From NCBI GenBank assembly GCA_009763385.1, contig CM019824.1:144467705-144531704 (forward strand): DNA of 64,000 nt, read 5' to 3'. The DNA comes from Coix lacryma-jobi var. lacryma-jobi (lineage: Eukaryota; Streptophyta; Magnoliopsida; Poales; Poaceae). Below are positions 21,760-33,297 of the stretch, piece after piece. The notes under the pieces are model-generated. The model searched no databases, had not been told where the DNA came from, and saw nothing but the letters and a program-made list of their open reading frames with translations. The translations under genes and the position numbers were made by a program. Numbering within the stretch: the first letter of the stretch is position 1; each line of letters opens with the position of its first letter.

Positions 21760-22150
21760 TAATTTGTGCGAGCACACACCAAATTTATGTCTTTGTCCTT
21801 CTGTAGAAAAAAATTATTTCTTGTTATTTGTGCTAACATACCTTTTCATTTGTTTTGTGTGATTTGTGCCGGCAAACACCAAGTTTTTGTCCTTGTCATT
21901 TTATAGGAAAAAATTACTTCTTGTGATTTGTGTTGACACATCTTGAACTTTGTTAATTGTGATTTGTGCCAACACGCACCTTATTTTTGTGTACCATTAA
22001 TAGAAAAATTGTATCTTGTGTTTTGTGCTAACACATCTTGAACTTTCTTTTTGTGATTTGTGTCGACACATTTCATATTTTGTCTATTTGTTTGTATAGA
22101 AAAAAAAGTAGTCTGTCTTTTGTGGTTTGTGCCATCACACACCACATTCT
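21760..22150 (+). repeat. Degenerate tandem repeat, GTGATTTGTGCCAACACAC type
   Basis: The phrase (T)TGTGATTTGTGCC-AACACACACC recurs about seven times at spacings of roughly 50-60 bp. It alternates with A-rich (ATAGAAAAAAATT) and TTTTGTC linkers, so a period of about 110-125 bp is also visible. Confidence 0.7.
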
Positions 22151-22310
22151 GTCGTTTTGAACATCTCGCTTAACTTTATAGGATTATCAAGAACTGTATA
22201 GAACAACTCATTCTGACCTCCATGTCTATGTAATGCTTGTCTGTTTGTGTCTCATTTTGAATCATGGTTCCATTGTCCTTGTTTAATTTGTGTGTTTCAT
22301 CCTTTTTTGC

Positions 22311-22463
22311 AAGTTTGCTGCATCAATTATGAATCCACCAATACCAAATTTAAAGCACAGGGATATACAAAAAAGAGAAGAGTCGAGTTACAAACTTTCA
22401 AGAACCAAGTTACAAAGCACTGCAGAAAAAGGAGATGATGGCAAGAAATTAAAAATTGTTCAG
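22311..22463 (+). other. Exon-like segment, identity unknown
   Basis: One frame reads MNPPIPNLKHRDIQKREESS and stays open to a Lys-rich end before a GTTAGT donor-like site. No family is recognised. It may be part of the same broken gene as 19246-19305, but nothing shows that. Confidence 0.25.
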
Positions 22464-22740
22464 GTTAGTACCTAGCTTTTGCTTTGACCGATCTTCTTTT
22501 CTTTTGTTCCTGTTCATCTTGTTATGATTTTTCTGTGCAATGTTTTACTGATTTTAACCCCTTTCTCCGCTTCAGCGCTTTCTGGATCAGAATTGGTTCT
22601 TTCTTGTTGGAGGGTGCAGTGGCAGATTTGTCATTTCTGTAATATAAGGGAATACTTGTACTGTCATTCTGGCCCAATATAACACTGCTGTGTTTCTTCA
22701 AAAAAAAACACTGCTGTGGCTAACGGCTATTCGTTTTTTT

Positions 22741-25565
22741 CCCACCGTTTAGCTATGGTGGGCCCGGTACCACCTGATGCGCCTAGCGGGTTTATTTTCG
22801 TGAACCTCGTTTGATTGTCTTATACAGAAACAACTAGAACCAAATCTGGCTGTTGCATGCATATCTGATGGTCCATAGATGTCGCCTGAAATGAAGCTAG
22901 ATTCCGTTTTAGGTAGTTTTTATGCCCACACGAACTTAGGATCATGCTATTCACGTTAGAATCGTTTTTATTTTTTTAATAATCATTGGTGTACTGTTTT
23001 AGGATCATTACAAGATGCTTGTGCTAATTGATTGCTATCGATAGAAGGAACTCTGCAAGGATGTTCTAAAAGAACAGTTTGGGGGAGTTTGAGCAAGCAA
23101 TTGGAGGCAAGTGTAACAAAGGAAATCCTTGTACCTATACAATATGTAATAATTCATTTATGCTTGTGTCTAATATTGAAAAGCCTATAGGGACTTTACC
23201 TAGATTACTTTGTACCATATAACCTTGTATCCTATGGGTTGGTATGCATGTTTGGATAGATGCTTCTGTGCATAACCAAAAATAATTAATAAGTTGACTA
23301 ATGATTTATGCAATGTGAATAAAATGATGCTTTTTAGTAACATGGTTAGGAGGACTCTATCCTAAAGCGACAACCCAGGAAATATCGTACAACCATGAGG
23401 ATCACATGGCTCTGATCTTAGCTAATTACTTAGATTAGTTCTAGCTCGTCTTTAGCTTACCGAAAGGGCAAGAGGGGGTACCATGTAGCTTATGGGCCCT
23501 GTCCTGCTAGGGTGAGCACTAATTGGGATCTGGAGTGTCACCTTAGGGGAAGGTGTCTATAACTCTTGGGAGACTGAAACCTCAGTGGCTACGACTTGTT
23601 AGGGCGTTTTTGGAAAGGCTTCGTAGTGAGACCCTGCCGCACATCCTTGGTAGATGTGATATGAGAGTAATCAACCCTGGCAAATGAGAACCACGACTCA
23701 CGGGTAAAGTTCTACACACTCTGCAGAGTTTTGATCAAACTGTTATAACAGCCGTGCTCACGGACACGAGTGACCTGGATCCTTTATGATTGGGAACTAC
23801 CTGGAATCTTTTGGGAATGACTTTAATCTTGATTAATGATATTTCACATTTGGGATGGTTTATCACTAAAGTAGTGATTCAGGTATAATAAAATATGACC
23901 AACTAAAATTGCTAACTGCAGTCAAACCGAGTCAAGCCTTTTGAGCCTTCATAAACCCCTGAGTTATACTTGCTAAGCATGGTGCACTTACGCTTGTTTT
24001 TGTTGGAAATATGCCCTAGAGGTAATCATAGAGATGATGATATTTCTATTGTATCCATGATTTATTATATGTTCATTGAATATCCATTAAAGACAACTTG
24101 TATTGATTGACAATTATGTGAATTGTCTGTGAAACTCTTTTACTTATATGGTTATTCGATAGTTGTCCCTGATCGGAGTTCATGTGAGGACACACATGAA
24201 TATTAGATCAACACATGTATTAGTTGATGACTATGTTTCACAAGTCATAGACATGGAGATGTCAAACTAATAATGTGGGCACATGTATGACATGGGGCTG
24301 GACTGACCCAACATGAGATGTTCTTATTATCTCTTTACACATCATGTACGTTATGTTCTTAGACCTGAGATTGTGTTATGTACTCAAGATATGAATCGAC
24401 TTACTTAGGGACTATCAAACGCTACTTCGTAACAGGGTAGTTATAAAGATAGTCTTCGGGTCTGTCAGGAAGTATGCTGTGAGACATAGACGATCAAGAT
24501 GGGATCTGCCCCTCTCCATGCGAGAGAGATATCAATGGACCACTCAAATGATTGGATCATAAAATGCATGGTCGTGCTTAGGTTAAGTGTTAACCTATGA
24601 GTTGGACCAAATATTGTGTGGCAAGGGAATTACGTATATGTGATCGTGGTGGTTCGTCAGATATGATCTTTGCGTATACATAGGAGTTGACACGTCTTGC
24701 TAGAGGCCGCTGTCAACTATCGGGCGAGTAGGAGTACTCGGGCCGTGTCTATGTGTGCGTGAACCCATAGGGTCGCACGCTTAAGAGGCTGGAAGCCTGA
24801 TTCGAGTTGGACTCGAGTCAGACCGGAATTAGGGTTTGCTAATGGGCCTCCAGGTCGGTGGGCTCATTAGGGACGCCTATTTAAAGAGGGGGGTGGGGCG
24901 ACCAGGGTTGAACCACGTCATTAGACAGTCGTCGCCCACCCCACGCCCGCGCCTATTGCTCCTCGCAGACCTAGCAATCTGGACGCGTGACGCTTCCTCC
25001 CTGTACTGTGGGATGCCTCGGAGGTGCTGCATCTGGAGCACAAGGACGAACCGCACGTGGAGACCTGAAGGTCGAACGTGAACATCTACACGGCATCGTT
25101 GCGACGCGCACGTCTACACCGAGACGTCTTCCGCTGCATCTGCGCGTCTAGTGGTAATCTCGTGATCTATAACTAGCAGTAGTTCCTGGTTTATGGGGTC
25201 GAAAAATTTTGTTTTCCGGCTAGCGTAGCATCCTCGTAACCCTTCAGTTTTACTATCAACAAAAATCTCGGATGGATACCAGATGAAGGAGACTAGGAAG
25301 AGGACCATGGAGAGTTTCTAGAAGCTGAAGGTTGATGTTCACCGGTCAACGTTCATGTGGAATCGTGGAGTTCTCCAGAAGAGTAGTTAATCGTTTCTGT
25401 TGTGTACCTGTTTAAGACTAGTATGTCTTGTTGTAACGTTTGATTATCGATATGTAATAAAGCACAACTTTTGGTATCTATCTCCTTTTGTCACTGTGTG
25501 TGATTTGACGTCCTGGGCATACATATGGTTAGCATTCAGTTTTATCCTTAAAATCGGGTGTGACA
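22741..25565 (+). mobile_element. Degenerate TGTRACACCC-type LTR, right end at 25565
   Basis: The right end GGGTGTGACA at 25565 and the internal order match the solo LTR at 33298-36283 read on its minus strand. Shared parts are an acidic-codon or GGCAAG module near 23107, a CTCTGCAGAG phrase near 23720 and a late stretch around TAATAAAGCACAAC. The left end is not found and 22741 is only an estimate. It is interrupted by a BARE/Angela-like solo LTR at 24001-25246. No coding domain is visible. Confidence 0.5.
24001..25246 (+). mobile_element. Solo LTR of a BARE/Angela-like Ty1/copia element, 1246 bp
   Basis: Starts TGTTGGAAATATGCCCTAGA, the characteristic start of BARE/Angela-type LTRs in grasses, and ends CCTTCA. 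Perfect 5-bp duplications GTTTT flank it (23996-24000 and 25247-25251). With no internal region present it is a solo LTR, nested in the TGTRACACCC-type LTR. Confidence 0.9.
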
Positions 25566-25576
25566 AGTGCGATCGT

Positions 25577-28500
25577 TGTAACACCCTAGGTGTTAAGTAA
25601 GTTCATTTTATATGTACAAGCATAAGCATCATCATTTCTTGCATTAATTCTATGTTTTAGTAAATTTTTGACTTGGTTGCTTGCAATTTTTCTAGGGTTA
25701 AGGAAAATAGTATTTGATCATAGAGATAAATTAAATTAGGTGATTTAGTTGCTTGTAGAATTATATAATCGTGTTTTATGCTAAAAAAAGTGCGCATAAG
25801 TTAGGAAAATAATTAAGTCCTGGATGAAAGAAAATAAATTAAATAATTATAAATAAATTAATTTGAAGGATAATTCTTCGGTTTATTTATATATCAAGAG
25901 TCTTTTAAAAACCTTGAAAATATTTGAACTTAACTAATCAAGTTAAGATACGGACTTTGACTTGGAACAATTCAAGCTAGATTAAAATAATAATAATAAT
26001 TAAGTCAATATTTAGAAGCCCCAAAGATCATGTAAAAAAATTAATTATTAGAATTTTTGAGAAAAACTTAGTTAATGTTTTATCTAGTATTAGCATGATG
26101 ACCACGTTTATCTCCTAAAGCTTTGGCCGTTTAAATTAATAAAAAAAAATCGAAGTGCATCACGTACAGATGTACTGTTTGGGTTTATAATCATAGATAA
26201 GAACCATTAGCAGCCAGTTGCGATTACAGGCCCTGGCTTCCATCTACGTACGCGGCACGCGTCCTCGCCACGCGGCGGAAACCCTCTGCTACTGTCTCGC
26301 CGCGCCGTCTTGGTTCTCTCTCCTACTCGTGCTGATGATCGCAGAGCCGGGTGGCACGCCCACGCCGCTGCCAAGCCAGCTGCGCCAACGCCCTGTCCCC
26401 TCTCCGTTTCAACATGGAACAGCAAGTTGCACTGTGTGCGATCGCGTCAGTCACGCGGCAAGCTTCATCTGTGAAACACCACATCTGGTCGGCTTTATCC
26501 CTCTCACACGCGCGCCACGGAAGCCTGCTTAGGACCCTACCCTATGTATCTAACCATTAGCCAGTCACCTCGCCACCACAACACAGCTCAGCGCCGAGCC
26601 TCGCCATGGACGCCGAAGCGGTTGGTCGTTGACTGTCCGGCGAAGCAATCGCTGCAGCTTCAAACAGCGCCACGTTGCGTCCTTGGACTTGGAGAGCACG
26701 CCCACAGCTAGCTCTGCCACCTGTGATGACCAAACCGACATCGCCGCCCTAGAAATAGAGAAAACAAGGTACCCTGTCGTGAACCTCCCACCTCATCTCC
26801 AAATTCATCCACCACAGATCATCCCTATCCAATTCCTTGCAACCATGACTGCCTTAGGAACTTAGCTAGATTTTGGAACAGACCCGATGTGCCTCCGTTC
26901 GACAACAAGGTAATGCGAGGCGATTTCCTCGCTACGGTCCGCCATGGCCGCCAGAACAGAGCGTTCTGCCGTGACTCTGCTCTCACCAATATTTGCTTGA
27001 ACGAGCACTGACCTAGAGTCTCGCTGACCTGCGTGTCTCGTCCGTGAACCAGTTTCACCGGAGGAGGAGCAGATCACTGGGAACGCCTTCGCCACGGTCG
27101 CCGTGAACCAGTTCGCCCCTGTGCACGCGGCCATCTACCTCGCCAAGCCTCTCGACCTCGCCCAGCCCATCCTACGCGCTTCTGGTAAGGCTCTTCTACT
27201 CCTAAGATAGTCGGTTAGGCTAGCTGAGTAATGTGCTCGCCGGAACACCATTGCTGCCGCCCGTGAACTAGCTGTAGATGTAGTTTTCGTGGACAGCTCG
27301 ATAGGAAATATTATTGGTACATCTAGAACTCCTGGCATGTTAGCAGTAGTGTAATTATGGAATGTAGGTAGCTTTAGTGCTGCTGGGATAACTGTTTTTG
27401 CCGGCGTCGACGTACCTGCGGCCAGACCCCGCCGCAGCACGCGTCCCCGTCGCTACGGTATACCATTTCGTGCGTGTAGTGGCTTGATCGGTTTCGCTTG
27501 TCATGTAAAACAACTTTGTGGTGTTAGTTGTTGCCGGAGATGCCTGCACTCGCCGGCGTTTGGTCGGAGATGCTGCAGCCTCTGTTAAACCTGGTCAGGG
27601 ACCTCTAAAATCAAGAATTTGATTATATTCAGGGTGTTGGATGCAAACAATGTAACTCAAATAAATAGTACATACTGTAGCATCGCAAATAGACATAAAA
27701 ACGGGGACTCTTTAGTAAAAGAGCCAGCACCCACGTTGGATTCTCCACCAGGCCGCCGTTGCTGGGCTCTGTTGAGCCATACGGTGGATCTCATTAGGCT
27801 TCATTAGCCTTTTTCTTTTTAGGAAGTTTATTAGGTTAATTATTTTCAGTTTTTATGCAGTTTTGTAAAATACAAATGAATGTTCAAATGATGTTCAAAA
27901 ATCATGAAACTCGAAAAATAGGTGCAGAACATGTTTAGAACTCTTTAGAAAAAGTTTTGAGAATTTTTGGAGCATGCTACTGTCCGTAATCAGTTATATA
28001 CTTTTGGATACTAGTCTGCTTATAGAAATTTCTGTGACTGTCGTGTTAATCAAATGAACCTGAGATTTTTACAGTAGTCTGGTATATGTTCTAGGTAGCT
28101 CTAGTAAAAATTTCAGCTCCAAAATAGTTCATTTGCTTTTGTTCATAAACTACAACTTGTTTTAGCTAGTTTAGGCTTGTTTGATTGACTTTTGTCTACA
28201 TTAAGAGTAATATTAGTTCCTTATTTATGATCTGTCCAGAAATTTACACTTGCTGTTTGCAAAGTAAACAAGCTGTTGCAATGTAATTAGGTCATTACTT
28301 AAAGTGTCATATATGTTTGTTTTGTTGTGCTTGTGTTTTCTTTTGCTTATTCTTGCATATATTGCATGCACGTAGAAGCCGAAAATATTGAAAGCTCCAA
28401 CTTCGAAGTCCAGGAATTTGAGGAGGTCATCGAGGAATATGAGGAGGACCTGATTGTTGACCCTTTCACTGACACTTCTCTTGAAGTTGCTGCCCCAGCA

Positions 28501-29860
28501 CCTACCCAAGGCAAGCCCCGGTGCATAACCTATGTTTTCAATCACTTTTCTGTTTAATGTGCATTAAGTTTAGGAGTTGTGTGGAACCTACATGCATAAA
28601 TATCTTGACCCATGAGTCCTACTAGTTATTACACTCGAGTAGCTGCTATGCTTAGGGACTCAGTAGTGTGGGCAACCTATCGTTGCTCACGAATAGGTTC
28701 ACACTCTCTTATCTCATAATTAGATCTTGGAAGGATAATAAAATAAGACCGAGCAGGAAGGCGTGTTGTGATGGTAGGAGCAACATGACTTGGTCCTGTG
28801 TGCTTTCTCCTGCCCGTGTCGATTAAGGACCGTTCGATGATAGACCATTGGTGAAGTTTGAATGCACCAGGTACATATCAAGGTCCCGAGCGAGGTTGAC
28901 CGAGAAGCCTAGTATCTCTCTTGCGCTAAGGGAACCTTAAGGGCTTATCAGACTGCTACACCGCCCCCTCGGGTAGTAGTCGGGAGGTGGGAACCGTGAC
29001 TACAACCACACGTTGAGCTTGCGGTTAAGCATGGCCGGTGGGTCAAGTTCCCAGGGCAGGCTGGGTCGGTCTGGACCTTAGTTAGCAAAAGTGGGAACAG
29101 TAGCCCTATGTGAACCTTTGCTAAGTTCATACAGGCGTGTGTTTGGGTTTGCCCAGCTGGATGTACATCGATTTCAATCGCCGTCTCTCCTCGGATATGG
29201 ATACCACTTTGCCATTGTCTACCTTCGTAGATAATGCAACTAAAACCATGGAGAAGAATTGTTGGCGATGGAAACTTGATAACCTGATTGCTTACCACTT
29301 GCTTGAAAGTAGTTTTAGGTGCAAACATAGAATGGTTAAGTAATGAACTTACACTTGACTGCTAAAACTTGAAATTATTGACTTATTTCTAGTAAGCTTT
29401 TGCAAAATATAAAAGAGCTAGCAAACCAAAACCCCTGCATATTTTTTTGAGAGTCGGGAGACTACTCCCATATTTGTCAGATAAGTCTTGTTGAGTACAC
29501 TTCAGTACTCAAGGTTTTATTCCCGATGTTGCAGGTGAAAATAAGGAGGAGTAGATCTATGTTGCTGTGGTGGTACTCTCCTGGTGGGCACAGTGACGGT
29601 GTCACATCTATCGTCGTTTAGTTAAATTTCTTTCAAAACAATGTAGTGGCATACAGAGGCAAAAACACTTGTCTTTCGTCCTCTGTATGAGTTGTTGAAC
29701 TATTTATGCTTCCGCTATTTTAAACTCTGAACTGGTTTGTAATAAATAATGGACCCAAGTTATGTATGAAATGTTACTGTGTTGTAAGTTTTATTCACTT
29801 GTTATGATTCTGGGTAAATCGTTGTTTCGAGTTCCCCCGTCGTGGTGTTCTCGACAGACT
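25577..29860 (+). mobile_element. Second degenerate TGTAACACCC-type LTR-like element
   Basis: Starts TGTAACACCC at 25577, 12 bp after the end of the previous one. It includes a GC-rich segment (26200-27600), a short acidic frame at 28376-28516 (ESSNFEVQEFEEVIEEYEED) leading into AAGGCAAGCCCCGG, and a stretch of mixed noncoding sequence to about 29860. I could not find a matching target duplication for ATCGT (25572-25576), so the right border is uncertain. There are no retroviral domains. It may be a long LTR or a noncoding (LARD-like) element. Confidence 0.45.
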
Positions 29861-29954
29861 TGTTTACTTAACTAGGTCTCTTGGGTACTTAGTGCCAAAG
29901 GGATGGAAAGTACGCTTGGGATTGAGTTATGTTAAGCGGGTCTGCCACAATCGT
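29861..29954. other. Unassigned short spacer
   Basis: Mixed sequence between the LTR-like block and a copia gag fragment; nothing recognised. Confidence 0.4.
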
Positions 29955-30044
29955 TAGAGTCATCGTCTAGGTCGCTGAGATTGACATGAGGAAAGCGCGT
30001 TCTTGCACCTTGGCCTTCTTGTAGTACTTCTCCTTGAGGGTCTC
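29955..30044 (-). pseudogene. Short copia gag fragment
   Basis: About 90 bp that align by eye, with several changes, to the gag of relic E at 37913-38005 (minus strand: KEKYYKKAKAQERAFLAS region). It stops exactly where the Ty3 LTR starts at 30045. It is a second, partial copy of the same gag region that flanks the other side of that LTR. Confidence 0.7.
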
Positions 30045-31500
30045 TGTTGGCACTCCTTAGCGTCACCACCATAAAGGCTATGGCGCCAGGAATGTATGGT
30101 AGATAATTAACTTGCTACTTGAATGATATTAGCCAAAGTGATTAAGCCTTTATCTTATAGCATGTGGAACTAGGTTGTCATCCCTAGTTATGATGATGCA
30201 AAAGATATGCTAGCTATTCAATATTAAATAAGGCTAAAGAATAAATAAATATGTGAATGAAAGAGTATCCGCAAGCGCACAGATAATTATACCATTGTAG
30301 CATTTCACCGGGAGTAAACCAGGTATCATTACTTATATTTTACCACTGGGAATGGAGGATAAGACATATATAAAGGATTAATATTGTGTGTGTGTATATT
30401 GATAGAGAAATAACCATGACCATATCATCTACTCAGAAACAGGGGTAAGTCACATGATAAAAGATATATAAGATAATAAAGATAGATCAATCTATAATAA
30501 AGATAAATATTCTCAGAGCACTCTTATCTATAGAGCAATAGCATGGTTAGGTAGAAATCAGAGAAACAACTCCTAGTGTAGTCCTTAGTTTACAAGTCAA
30601 AGCATACGATGATTAGTGCAATAATTGTAGCAATCATTGTTAAGTCTACCTACAAGTCTAACATAAGGGACGCTAACCTATGGAGGTTGAGAACAGAGCT
30701 CACACCCCACAAGCAATAAAGGTTGGAACACCCCAAGCGCCACAAAAGCCCAAGATGTCACTAACATCCCTTCCCTCATGCCAGAGTGTGAAACTCGGCA
30801 ACATACAACCGTCATCAAAGTAAAGCGCAGAAGTTACAATAAGAACAAAACTATGATTGAGAAAGGTACCACCTCAAATATTTTTATTAAACTAAGAAGG
30901 ATGAACAAGCTAGGTGATTCTGGTTTTATTACAACAAGATAAAAGTATTATTATTATCACTAAGTGAATAGAACGGTGAAAATGTGCATCTACTCCCATC
31001 CCTTCAAGCAAAGAATCCAACCAAGCACCTGGAAAGATAAGAGGGGTGAGAATAAATCTCAGCAAGCAAACTGCCTGAACATGTCATTTAAACTACAAGT
31101 TAATTAGACATCAGTTTAATATAAAAGATAACAACATAAGAAAACAATAGTTAATACTCAAGTTGTTTATCCAATGAGATTTTCATAAAAAGATAAACGA
31201 TATTATGTAAGTTATCCAATAAATATTTCATAAACAAGTAGACAATATGATATACAATACATAAACCACCTCAACATATGAATAAAACAAAAGTCCTCAT
31301 AAAAAACAATACTCATCATATCCACCTTCAATCCACCAAAACTCCAATATAAATAAACCTCAAAGAGTGCAAATGCAATGCATATGCATGCCTACTTCCT
31401 CCATACCCAACAAGGTATGAAGCTGCATCGTACCCCTCCTCGGGCAACATACGATGTTGTACCGGTACGGTCGCGGCCAGCAAGCGGCGACATAATCCAC

Positions 31501-31592
31501 AAGAGCACTCCGGAATAGTCGTATAACTTTCTCACCGACCTGGCTTAAGAGCACTCCGGAATAGTCATATGACTTTCTCACCGACCTGGCTC
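31501..31592 (-). repeat. 46-bp tandem duplication inside the LTR
   Basis: Two copies, 31501-31546 and 31547-31592, starting AAGAGCACTCCGGAATAGTC, with a few differences. Confidence 0.85.
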
Positions 31593-33297
31593 GATGCATA
31601 TGCTCAAAACAATAATACATATGATGCAATGATGTGATGCAACTTCAAATATACTTACCACATAGGTCATATACCTTCACAATTTAGAACAAATCACTTA
31701 CCTTCAGATGATAGACAAACAGTTGCTAGATATACCATATATCTCCACAATAATAAAGCTTATTACTTACCTTCTGATGATAGACAAAAAAGATTCAATA
31801 ATAAAGATCATACATAAATTACTTTCATAAATAAGTATGTTCATATTTAGTTATATCATTTTGGTTTCATTCATGTTATGATAACCTATAGGTAGAATAA
31901 ATAACAAGTCAAGCTGTAGCAACCACCGCTACGTTTACTTGCCTTAAAACAATGATGCAAACGACACTAGACATGATCTAAAGCATTGCAACCTGTTTAG
32001 CAACAAAAACCAATTCATACATTCACTCAAGCATACATGAATAACATGTAAAGGCTACAGCTACACTCCAACCCATCAAGCAAACAAAACAAACAAGCAC
32101 AATGTTTTGGTTAATAGCAGCACAACTTCTTAATATTTATGTATCTTTGAATATACCAAAGCAATAGTAGCAAATAAATACATATCTAAAAACTACAAAA
32201 CAAGACCTACAACTTTCATAAATACACGTTATAATTATTCTTAACTTAAGCATGCGTAAACTTCAGTTGAATTCAGACAAAGAAATCTGCCCTAAATTCT
32301 GATAGCCATTGGTAAAGAAAATGAAATCTACTAAACTACCTGTGCAAAAATTATGAAACTTTGTCAGATTATTAAGAACACCATTATCTACAACTCTTAT
32401 ATTATAACTTTTAGATTTTAAAGAAAATAACATACCCAAATCAAGCCAACAAAGTATCTGAACTTTTCTATCAACTGAAAAATAGCAGCTGACTAAAACA
32501 TGCATAACTGGAGATATACTAATCCAAAACTTATGATCTTTAACAATCTGGAAAGCCTATAAAATTATTTACAACTTTGATGTAGACCACTCCACGAGAT
32601 TAAAAACTTAAGATAAAGTAAAACTGAATGCATCTAATACTATCCAGAATTCTGACAGCACAAAGGCATCATCAAACAACAGTCATATCTCCCAAACCAC
32701 AAGGGCTATCAAGGTGTTCTCTATACCAAAAAGAAAGATACTGAAGTATACTAACACAATGTAATTTTTATATGATTTTAGAGTACATAAAGAAAGCCTT
32801 AAACAGCACATAACCATCAACTACAGAATCTGAAAACATAGCAAAACTTAATTACGAGATTAGAACCCTAACCCCGTCAACTAATCAACCAAATTCGGTA
32901 AACCCTAACATGGAATCACATCACAAACAGTGAGGAAAAGATAAACATTATCCCCAATATCAAGAATAATAAAGATCCATAACAAAGTCTCTCCCGTTCC
33001 ACCTTCTCCCTTGTGGTGATCCCGGACGCCACACCACTTGTTGACTTGATCTACTCCGCACGTGATGTCACCATCAAGAACAACAAGAGAACCATGAGAT
33101 TGAGGGGAAAACAAGAAGAGGAGAAGATAAACTACCAATTTATGCGGGAGGCATAAGAGCCACGAACAAGGATCAAGCCCTAACTCCCCCTCTCTTCTCC
33201 ATCCTCTGATCTTCTATTGAGTTTCTCCTATGCTTGAGAGAGGCGGCGACTCGATAGATGTAGGGGATTTGGTTTTGTGGGGATGAGAGGTGAAAAT

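Larger units (their letters stand above)
18101..22740 (+). other. AT-rich region with exon-like fragments and local duplications
   Basis: There is no long coding frame. It holds one kinase-like exon (19246-19305), two other exon-like segments with consensus splice sites (about 20263-20391 and 22311-22463) that I do not recognise, and several local duplications. One diverged pair is about 20708-20815 and 21530-21625; a short tandem pair is about 21361-21472; and there is a tandem array at 21760-22150. It could be the decayed intronic part of a gene, or a gene-capturing DNA transposon or Helitron; I saw no clear terminal signals. Confidence 0.4.

Noticed and set aside
26200..27600. GC-rich segment as a host gene
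   Set aside because: Only short unconnected frames on both strands, no domain recognised, and it lies inside a TGTAACACCC-type element.
28327..28557. Acidic 76-codon frame as a small gene
   Set aside because: It sits in an LTR-like block at a place where related LTRs have a similar acidic stretch ending in GGCAAG, and it has no start context or domain. It is more likely a module of the LTR.
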